Source of the DNA: Shewanella sp. MBTL60-112-B2
GTDB taxonomy: Bacteria; Pseudomonadota; Gammaproteobacteria; Enterobacterales; Shewanellaceae
Assembly: GCF_019655055.1 (NCBI RefSeq)
Contig: NZ_BPFA01000006.1
Location: 124,001 to 188,000, forward strand
Direction of reading: 5' to 3'
DNA: 64,000 nt
The position numbers were made by a program, and so were the translations under genes. Positions 30,064 through 36,494 of the stretch are shown here, piece after piece (position 1 is the stretch's first letter; each line of letters begins with the position of its first letter). Below the pieces are notes generated by a model, which was given only the letters and a program-made list of their open reading frames with translations, searched no databases and was not told where the DNA came from.

Positions 30064-31008
30064 TAAATACCCAGTTGATAAATCCGTTGAGGTGAATCAC
30101 GTTTTCATTCTGGTTTTAGTTTGAGAGTGTTGACTTTCTGACTGACTCAGACTCGTTATTTGAAACAGATTTTTGTTACCTTTTTATGAGTGTAGGAATA
30201 AAAAATGGGTTTTTCAAAAAACAGAAGTTAAGCCAGCCTTGGAATGAAGGCTGATTACATTTTTTGGGCTAGCACTATCTGTTAGCAGGTTATGAGCTGC
30301 GGCTTCATGGTTATCAATCGCCTGCAGCGGGTGCTGGACAGGATATCCGAATGTCGTGATCACATGGATGTGAATGAACGACGTATGTGCAGACACTGCC
30401 GTGACACGCTGCAAGTCCTTCCTTGGAAGCTCGGGCATGACGAATAGCATCCCAGCTAAAAAGCCAGTTCGGCATCCATGCCTCTCGTTCGAGAACTTGA
30501 TAACTTTGTTATCTCTCACCCTGAAACCGAAGCCCGCAGCCTTATCTGCACTGGATGTTTTCCTTCTTCAAGTTAAGCTTTGGTGGTTCAACTTCTAAAT
30601 TGAAAATGCCCCTTTATCTGTTTCACTACAAAAAGTGTTGAGTAGCAGACGTGAACCTTTGTTAGTAGAAAACCTAATGTGAAAGCTCATGCATAGTCTC
30701 ATCTTTACACTAGCTGTACATATAAACAGTTATAATAAACATAGTGAATTTTCAGTATTATTTTGGTGTAAGAAGGAAAGCGACTTAGAGTTAACAACTG
30801 CTAAGTGGCTGTTTAAAAACATTTCTCCCCAATAGTTAAATCAAATCTTGTCACAAATAAGTAAATTCTGGTTTTCATCATCAGAAGAGTCAGTGGCTTC
30901 GTAGAAAAATCCTATTAAACTATTGATTTAAAATGCATTTAAAGTTAACTTGTTCGCATAGGGTTAACTAGGCTGACTGTTCTTGTTCGGAATTCAGCCT
31001 AATATACT
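30064..31008. other. Gene-free left flank of accessory island
   Basis: About 950 bp without a credible gene. It holds a terminator-like hairpin (CAGCCTT / AAGGCTG, 30234-30252, then a T run), a dispersed repeat fragment at 30382-30453 that recurs inverted at 34451-34512, and a GAAACCGAAGCC stretch near 30525 related in inverted orientation to 33742-33757. ORFs here (30214-30519 minus, 30374-30598 plus) run through repeat DNA and have no ribosome sites. Confidence 0.6.
30382..30453 (+). repeat. Dispersed repeat fragment, copy A
   Basis: This stretch (key core GACACGCTGCAAGT) has a diverged inverted copy at 34451-34512. The two shared stretches read TGCAGACACT, a few variable bases, then the core, a variable part, and GCATCC at the end. 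They flank the accessory island on opposite sides. Confidence 0.6.
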
Positions 31009-31015
31009 GTTACAT
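30963..31015 (+). other. Candidate degenerate attC/59-base element before cassette 1
   Basis: The layout GTTAAC, then TAGGCTGA, a 17-base spacer, TCAGCCTA, and finally GTTACAT resembles R''-L''-L'-R' of a short attC. The 8-bp arms (30969-30976 and 30994-31001) are perfectly complementary. The spacers next to the R boxes are unequal (0 and 7 bases), which is atypical, so this call is tentative. GTTACAT at 31009-31015 is the entry border of cassette 1. Confidence 0.35.
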
Positions 31016-31029
31016 TGCTTTCGGAGGGT

Positions 31030-31557
31030 ATGGTGAGCCTGTTGTCGTTAAATAGCTACGTTAGCCTGATTGATAAATGTGAAGTCGAGCTACAGCAACT
31101 TCAAAATTGCTCAGAACATCCAACATATGACTATTTACTATTTAATGTGGTTTTCGGTCTGAGTCATCTTTATGAGTGGTATTTAAAGGATGACGATATT
31201 AGTCCTGAACAAAAATTGGCGTGCATTAGAAAATTTAACCCTTACCGAGAAAATGGAAGGTTAGGTGATTTAAATAAATATTATTCAAAGATGGAGTTTC
31301 CTGATGTATGTGTATACCAAGAGATCGTCCGTAAACTTTGTAATAAAGCAAAACACTTCAAAAAAGTTCAAATAGAGAGGCAGGAAAGAAACTATACCGT
31401 CTCATGTGGCTCACCTAATGCTGTGTGTGGAAACCCTGAGGCGACTTGTGGAGCTTTTGATCACTATCTGTATGTTGTTGATGTTGAGGGAGTCGACACA
31501 GATCTGTACAAGTTAGTTCGTGAACTTTTCCAAGATTGGAAGCAGTTTGCAATGTAA
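31030..31557 (+). CDS. Unknown protein with heptad Cys-Gly repeat, cassette 1
   Basis: A 175-residue protein that I do not recognise. The N-terminal half is helical and hydrophobic-aromatic (YDYLLFNVVFGLSHLYEWYL). The middle holds VYQEIVRKLCNKAKHFKKVQ. Near the C-terminus are three seven-residue units beginning Cys-Gly (CGSPNAV, CGNPEAT, CGAFDHY; Cys126, Cys133, Cys140), possibly a metal or redox site. It has no signal peptide. The start is ATG 31030; GTG 31033 has a better distance (4 bases) from GGAGGG, and TTG 31015 is also open. It is the only gene of integron cassette 1 and is followed by an attC site and a restriction-like gene. Confidence 0.65.
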   Translation: MVSLLSLNSYVSLIDKCEVELQQLQNCSEHPTYDYLLFNVVFGLSHLYEWYLKDDDISPEQKLACIRKFNPYRENGRLGDLNKYYSKMEFPDVCVYQEIVRKLCNKAKHFKKVQIERQERNYTVSCGSPNAVCGNPEATCGAFDHYLYVVDVEGVDTDLYKLVRELFQDWKQFAM

Positions 31558-31652
31558 CAAGGCACTTCAGGCGGATTTCAACCAGATTGGTTGCGCTCGT
31601 GCCTCGCGGATTATAGCCAACCAAGTTGCTCCCGCTGAGTGGAGCGTTATGC
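31549..31652 (+). other. attC recombination site between cassettes 1 and 2
   Basis: Starts with R'' ATGTAAC (31552-31558) and ends with R' GTTATGC (31646-31652). The inner arms CACTTCAGGCGG and CCCGCTGAGTGG pair if a T and a G are left extrahelical, the pattern that directs integrase to one attC strand. A further stem (TTGGTTG with CAACCAA) lies inside. Length is about 100 bases, within the usual attC range. Confidence 0.72.
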
Positions 31653-31673
31653 ATTCTAAATGGAAATATGTGT

Positions 31674-33590
31674 ATGAAACTGAATAGCCTAAGCGATATT
31701 TTCGAGCGACGTTTACTACGTATTCCTGATTATCAGCGTGGTTATGCGTGGAAGGAGCACCAAGTTGAGGACTTTTGGGAAGATATTCTTCAGCTCGAAT
31801 CTGATCGAATTCACTATACCGGTGTAATCACACTTGAACCGGTAAAATCCAGTTTATATCAGCGCTGGGAGAAGGATTTATGGTTAATAGAAGGCGTTGG
31901 TTTTCGCCCATTTTATGTGGTCGATGGTCAACAGCGGTTAACCACTTCAATGATTCTTTTGCAGGCAATCCTTGAATCTGTCGAGGAAGGCGCAGAGCTA
32001 AATTATCAGTCAATCGCTTCTATTCGCAAGCAGTTTATATTTTTTGAAGCCGACAATAAACTGCAACAAAGTTTTATCTTTGGCTACGAGAAAGATAACC
32101 CCAGTGACGAATACATGAAAACCAAGATATTTGGTGAACATTCCGGTTCAAATCAGTTCCTCGAAACGCTTTATACACGTAATCTCAGCTTTGCTAAACG
32201 CTATTTTCTGGAGCGTTTAGCAGGTATGTCGGTTGATGAGATCGCTGTAATCTATAAGAAGCTAACGCAGAGGTTGAAATTCAATTTGTACGAAATTGAC
32301 GAAGAAATTGACGTTTTTGTTACCTTCGAAACAATGAATAATCGAGGTAAGCCGCTTACCAGTTTAGAGCTGCTCAAGAACAGATTGATCTACCTTTCTA
32401 CCCTATTTAAGGACAATGATGGGCGAGAACAGTTAAGAGTTAATATTAACGATGCATGGAAAACCATGTATGAGTACTTGGGTAAAAATCCTGAAGTTCC
32501 CCTGAGTGATAATCTCTTTCTTCGCAACCATTGGACTATGTACTTCAAATACACTCGGCGGAAGGGGGATGACTACATAAAATTCTTACTGGATGAGAAG
32601 TTTAATGCCCGAAATATTACTCACCCTAAAAAATCAGAAAATGAGCTGAAGATTGAAGAAATCTCCGATTATGTGAAAAGTCTTCAGCAGTCTATCGTAT
32701 ATTGGTTCTATATGCATGACCCCTACTATGCACAGGCTAATCATCTGACCGATTCACAGAAGCTTTGGCTCGACCGTTTGGAGCGGTTAAGCTTCCGGTC
32801 TTTCAAGCCCTTGATCTTGTCTGCATTTGTTTCCAAGCAAAATCCTGAAATGATTAGTCAGTTACTGGTAGCAGCCGAACGCTATAATTTCACACTGTTT
32901 AACCTTAGCCAACGTCGTGCGAATACGGGCGACACTGAATTCTTCAGCATGTCACGAGATCTCTTGACTGGAGTTAAATCGATTAAAGAGGTAGTGGAAT
33001 CTATAAATTCTTGGGTTAATCGCTATTATGACCCTGAGAAATTTCTGGCTCATATTGAAGAAAAGTATGAATTGGATAGGGATGGGTTTTATCACTGGGA
33101 CGGTATTCGTTACTTCTTGTATGAGAATGAGCACTGGCTTAAAGAGAAAGGTAAGCAGGCAACCAGCAAGCTTTCATGGAATGTACTAAAAACCAGCAAA
33201 AAAGACCATGTAACTTTAGAGCATATCTTTCCGCAAACACCTGAGGATGTTTATTGGATAGACCGCTTTGGTTACCTGAATAAGCACGAACAGCGCTATT
33301 TAACTCATTCATTAGGTAATTTGTTACCCCTGTCCCGCTCCAAAAACTCGGCATTGCAAAATGATAGTTTTCCTAAAAAGGTCAATAACGGAGCGGGTGT
33401 TGGTTATTATAACGGCTCTGTTTCCGAGAATGAGGTTGCGCAAAATCAAGACTGGACTCCGAATCAAATCTCAGAGCGAGGCTTGGAACTTCTCGGATTT
33501 ATGGAGCATCGTTGGAATATCGAATTAGGTGACTCTGATTTTAAAATTAGATTATTACACCTCGATAAAGTCGAGCTATCAAATGCATAA
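31674..33590 (+). CDS. DUF262/DUF1524 protein, GmrSD-like putative restriction nuclease, cassette 2
   Basis: A 638-residue single-chain protein. The N-terminal DUF262 (ParB-like NTPase fold, GmrS type) shows IPDYQRGYAWKEHQVEDFW and FYVVDGQQRLTTSMILL, with TMNNRGKPLTSLELLKNRL later in the domain. The C-terminal DUF1524 (GmrD type, His-Me finger nuclease) shows HVTLEHIFPQTP and LGNLLPLSRSKNSALQND. GmrSD-type proteins cut modified phage DNA in an NTP-dependent way, and related DUF262/DUF1524 proteins act in BREX and phosphorothioate systems. No methylase or other defence gene is adjacent, as fits a type IV enzyme. ATG 31674 is chosen; ATG 31668 is equally open and TTG 31626 lies inside attC. Confidence 0.85.
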   Translation: MKLNSLSDIFERRLLRIPDYQRGYAWKEHQVEDFWEDILQLESDRIHYTGVITLEPVKSSLYQRWEKDLWLIEGVGFRPFYVVDGQQRLTTSMILLQAILESVEEGAELNYQSIASIRKQFIFFEADNKLQQSFIFGYEKDNPSDEYMKTKIFGEHSGSNQFLETLYTRNLSFAKRYFLERLAGMSVDEIAVIYKKLTQRLKFNLYEIDEEIDVFVTFETMNNRGKPLTSLELLKNRLIYLSTLFKDNDGREQLRVNINDAWKTMYEYLGKNPEVPLSDNLFLRNHWTMYFKYTRRKGDDYIKFLLDEKFNARNITHPKKSENELKIEEISDYVKSLQQSIVYWFYMHDPYYAQANHLTDSQKLWLDRLERLSFRSFKPLILSAFVSKQNPEMISQLLVAAERYNFTLFNLSQRRANTGDTEFFSMSRDLLTGVKSIKEVVESINSWVNRYYDPEKFLAHIEEKYELDRDGFYHWDGIRYFLYENEHWLKEKGKQATSKLSWNVLKTSKKDHVTLEHIFPQTPEDVYWIDRFGYLNKHEQRYLTHSLGNLLPLSRSKNSALQNDSFPKKVNNGAGVGYYNGSVSENEVAQNQDWTPNQISERGLELLGFMEHRWNIELGDSDFKIRLLHLDKVELSNA

Positions 33591-33610
33591 CAAGTTGCTG
33601 CATACCTGAT
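33582..33610 (+). other. R'' end of a truncated attC after cassette 2
   Basis: AATGCATAAC, then AAGTTGCTGC. The R'' box is the exact complement of the cassette 2 entry border at 31646. No matching L' and R' boxes were found downstream, so the site appears truncated by later repeat insertion. Confidence 0.5.
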
Positions 33611-33723
33611 TGCCATACTTTCCCTAATACCAATCGTCGTTTTCAGAGCTTAAGTTCTAAAACGTTTTTGTCCAAAAAATGAGTTTGAAACATCTGAGAT
33701 AACTAATTCGGAAGGATGATGAT

Positions 33724-33821
33724 TCAGATGTCGGTACGGCTGTGGGCTTCGGTTTCAAGGATGAAACCGCAGAGCGGCCAAGGACGGCTTTATAGCGTTC
33801 CACAGAAGTAGCGACATCTGA
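33724..33821. repeat. 98-bp palindromic element
   Basis: The outer arms TCAGATGTCG and CGACATCTGA (10 bp, perfect) enclose a perfect inner stem-loop CGGTTTCA / TGAAACCG at 33750-33769. This fits a small folded repeat or miniature element. Confidence 0.65.
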
Positions 33822-33882
33822 GCTTACTGCGAACTTTAGCCTTTATTCGTGGTGAATAGCTTTTGTCCAAAAGTATAAAATA

Positions 33883-33917
33883 TATGGGGTCAGAGTAAAC
33901 TTTAATTGATCCCCATA
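33883..33917. repeat. REP-like hairpin with GGGGTCAGAGTAAA core
   Basis: TATGGGGTCA pairs with TGATCCCCATA (one bulge) around an AT-rich loop. Sequences with a GGGGTCAGAGTAAA core are often seen near REP-associated transposases in gammaproteobacteria. No transposase is in this area. Confidence 0.5.
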
Positions 33918-34257
33918 CTTTTACTAATCCCATTACCCATTTTTAGACCTTTTACACTGATGTATTTCTGTCTAAAAGTGAGTTATAGCTCCTTTTATTT
34001 TTGCCATAACTTCAAAGCTAAATAATCCCAGCTGGCTTACAGAAAATACCAATACCCCATCGAAGTTGCCGAAGTACGTTGGAATAAATCGCGTGATGCC
34101 GACAGGGATGTCGGCGTAGCTTTCGCGGGGCAGGATGCCCCATCGGAAGCGGTAGTGATTTATCCATAAGTATGAGGCCCGTATCTAATGCATGTAACTT
34201 CGTCGGGGCGGCAGGGGTGATCCAAGAGGGGGTTGCTGTAGACCCCTTCTTGGCCGT

Positions 34258-34301
34258 GTGTGAGCAGGAAGCTCACGACCTTTATCAAACGAAGTTTGAT
34301 T
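34258..34301 (+). repeat. 44-bp direct repeat, copy 1
   Basis: Starts GTGTGAGCAGGAAGCTC and ends in the palindrome ATCAAACGAAGTTTGAT. Three bases differ from copy 2 at 34655-34698. It contains two small hairpins (GAGC / GCTC and ATCAAAC / GTTTGAT). Confidence 0.75.
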
Positions 34302-34450
34302 GATTTGGCTTTAGATTTAGCTCAGCGACAAGCGCCGACAAACTTATGTCCAGAAACGTGTTAGGGAAAGATAGAACAGCTAAAACTTCCAATGCCAAAG
34401 GTTGTGCTTTTCTAACTGAGTGTAGATACAGCTGAGGCCTTTGATGGCAT

Positions 34451-34512
34451 GGATGCCATCGTAGAGCTTACAGGGACGTACTTGCAGCGTGTCTCAGAAG
34501 TGTCTGCATATG
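34451..34512 (-). repeat. Dispersed repeat fragment, copy B (inverted)
   Basis: The reverse complement carries GACACGCTGCAAGT and its surroundings as in 30382-30453. A perfect GATGGCAT / ATGCCATC palindrome (34443-34460) abuts it. Confidence 0.6.
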
Positions 34513-34654
34513 CGCTGGCCGCAGGCCATTGGAACCACTTTTCCAAAAAAGTCATCATCAGCTCAAAAATACTGATGAGTTTTATCGCTGTTATTCTAAG
34601 GTGCGGGCGAAGCGCCACGACGTTACTTGTTAGACGGGGTCTAACTTGAAGTCC

Positions 34655-34698
34655 GTGTGAGCTGGAAGCTCTCGACTTTTATCAAACGAAGTTTGATT
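34655..34698 (+). repeat. 44-bp direct repeat, copy 2
   Basis: Near-identical to 34258-34301. It ends about 40 bases before the stop of the TPR response regulator gene, so its hairpins could serve as that gene's transcription end. Confidence 0.75.
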
Positions 34699-34738
34699 TG
34701 CCATAACAAAAGGATTTTCAGCGCTTATCCATAAGCGC

Positions 34739-36361
34739 TTATTCAATTCGTCCTTTGCATCGGTTTAATGCAGCTTGGTAATAATCTTGATAATTGTTTG
34801 CGTCAAGTTCCGCTTCAGCATAGAGCTGCCTGACGACATTGTCACAACGGCTTATTATTTCCCGAACTTGGGTAACGCCTGCTCGCTGCGGCCAGACGTA
34901 AGATAGTGACTTGATAATGTTCAAGCACACCATCTTAAGCAGCGGAGCTTTTTCATGGATGGCCAGGTAGGTCTCAAGCAAGGTTGCACTGTCGATATTG
35001 TCACTTCTTACCTTGAGATACTTCTGTTTTAACCAAGCCTTTTTTGATTCATTGCTATTTTTTAATTCATTTAGCATGGCTACTTTACTAGAAAATACTA
35101 TCTGATTATGTTCGTAACCAAAGGTTTGGCTGCACCAGTGAATTGCTTGATTAAACTCATTTTCAACGCTCATTATATTGAGTAACCAGGCGTAATGGTA
35201 CGCAGCATAAAAATGGCTGAAACACTCTTTGCTATGCAGGTCTTTTAAAATAGTAATTGCCGAGCGATAGTAACCTAGCTCCAATGATATATGGGCCTTG
35301 ATGAGCTCTATTTCATCTTGGATAGCGTCATTTTTTGACTCCATTAAGAGTCTGAAATGGTGCTTAGCTTCTTCGATGAGGTTGGCTTTATTTGGGCTGG
35401 TTCTACAAGCATATAGCAGCACTCTTATAAGGGTTAGTTTGGCAAACTCATTGTTGCGATAGGTGTCTTTATTGATTTCTAGATACAAGCGGTAGTGGTA
35501 GAGCGCTTGTTGGTAGTCCTCAACTGATAGGCACAAGTTAACTATGACGAGTTCTCGCTCTGAATTACCCGGTACCAGTTGGCTGGCAATTTCAAGGTGT
35601 GATATTGCCGCTGGGATGTCGTTGCTTTTCAGTTTTAGATAGGCGGCCTCGGTTCTAATGCGCGTGTCATTTGGAGAAGTCATCAGTAACTGGTTAATGA
35701 TGGTTTCCGCTTCATCTGTTTGACCAAGATTGGCTAATGAGTTCGCCAAGCCGACCTTTGCCCAATCCAACTGTTTTTTTTCTAGTGTCGATTCATAGAC
35801 TAATTTAGCCTGTTCATATCGTTGTAACATGGTGAGAAACGATGCTCTAAAGCGCTTTATCACAAAGTAATACTCGGGATGAAACGGCGCTAAATCGTCA
35901 CATAACTGTAGGCCTTTTTGCGCATCGAGCATACGCTCTGCGCTATAGAGGCCTGACAATTTTTGTCTTCGTCGAATGGCGACCGAAATCCGTTCCTTTA
36001 ATGACACAGCATTAAAAGGTTTAAGCAGGTACTCATCAGGTTTTAGCTCTATGATGGGTCTCACCGTTGCCGCTGAATTGTCGCCAGTAACCAAGATAAA
36101 CACAGTTTCATCGGTCAATAGGTTCAGGTGTTTGAACTCCTCAAATAACTGCTTGCCATTCATGCCAATACCAAAGTTATAGTCGCAGATAATCACATCG
36201 AACTGTTTGTTTGATGTGAGCTCTAAGGCGACTTTAGCTGACTTACAGGTTTGCACGTTATTTTCTAAAAAGCCTAGCTTTACCAACATGCTCTTAATGG
36301 TAAATAAGAAGGTGGGCGCGTCATCGATAACGAGGACTTTTAGAGTTTGAAAAGATTGCAT
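34739..36361 (-). CDS. Response regulator with TPR-repeat output domain
   Basis: A 540-residue cytoplasmic protein. Residues about 5-130 form a CheY-like receiver (VLVIDDAPTF, phosphoacceptor Asp60 in IICDYNF, TGD, then YLLKPF with the conserved Lys). The rest is helical with tetratricopeptide-like repeats (for example WAKVGLANSLANLGQTDEAE and AAISHLEIASQLVPGN). There is no DNA-binding or enzymatic output domain, so it likely works by protein contact. The ATG at 36361 begins MQSFQTLKVLVIDDA; a longer frame to 36448 has unrelated residues. It follows the large sensor kinase by 133 bases on the same strand and is its probable partner. Confidence 0.85.
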   Translation of the reverse strand: MQSFQTLKVLVIDDAPTFLFTIKSMLVKLGFLENNVQTCKSAKVALELTSNKQFDVIICDYNFGIGMNGKQLFEEFKHLNLLTDETVFILVTGDNSAATVRPIIELKPDEYLLKPFNAVSLKERISVAIRRRQKLSGLYSAERMLDAQKGLQLCDDLAPFHPEYYFVIKRFRASFLTMLQRYEQAKLVYESTLEKKQLDWAKVGLANSLANLGQTDEAETIINQLLMTSPNDTRIRTEAAYLKLKSNDIPAAISHLEIASQLVPGNSERELVIVNLCLSVEDYQQALYHYRLYLEINKDTYRNNEFAKLTLIRVLLYACRTSPNKANLIEEAKHHFRLLMESKNDAIQDEIELIKAHISLELGYYRSAITILKDLHSKECFSHFYAAYHYAWLLNIMSVENEFNQAIHWCSQTFGYEHNQIVFSSKVAMLNELKNSNESKKAWLKQKYLKVRSDNIDSATLLETYLAIHEKAPLLKMVCLNIIKSLSYVWPQRAGVTQVREIISRCDNVVRQLYAEAELDANNYQDYYQAALNRCKGRIE

Positions 36362-36494
36362 CGAAATGATCCAAAAACGAAAAACGGTGTTTGTAATAAC
36401 AAGGGTATGTGGTCTTACATGGCAGCAAGTCGCTAGTACTGCTGCCATTAATATTAATAGCTATCGGCTAAATTTTGCCTTCCATTAAGCTTAT

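Larger units (their letters stand above)
31010..33591 (+). mobile_element. Two integron-type gene cassettes without integrase (CALIN-like)
   Basis: Cassette 1 runs from the cut point in GTTACAT (31009/31010) to that in GTTATGC (31646/31647), 637 bp. Cassette 2 runs from 31647 to at least 33591. In an integrated cassette the first bases and the R'' box at its end must be complementary, because they join in the circle. Here GTTACATTGC opens cassette 1 and GCAATGTAAC stands at its gene end (31549-31558). GTTATGCATT opens cassette 2 and AATGCATAAC stands at its gene end (33582-33591). Both are perfect over 10 bp and differ from each other. The stop codon of each gene lies inside its R'' box, a common attC trait. 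No integrase gene is in the window. Confidence 0.72.
33591..34738. other. Gene-free right flank of accessory island, palindrome-rich
   Basis: About 1.15 kb with no credible gene. It holds several nested palindromes: a roughly 100-bp hairpin (33724-33821), a GGGGTCA-type hairpin (33883-33917), GCCGAC / GTCGGC and GGGGC / GCCCC stems near 34098-34143, a 44-bp direct repeat (34258 and 34655) and the inverted copy of the left-flank repeat (34451-34512). TTTTGTCCAAAA-like motifs recur near 33665, 33861 and 33965. It looks like layered debris of short non-autonomous elements. Confidence 0.6.

Noticed and set aside
30214-30598. Overlapping ORFs of 101 (minus) and 74 (plus) residues in the island's left flank
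   Set aside because: They run through repeat DNA that recurs inverted near 34451, have no ribosome sites and no recognisable protein features.
31030-31557. HEPN toxin motif in the cassette 1 protein
   Set aside because: The nearest candidate (RKLCNKAKH) has seven residues between Arg and His, outside the usual R-x4-6-H.
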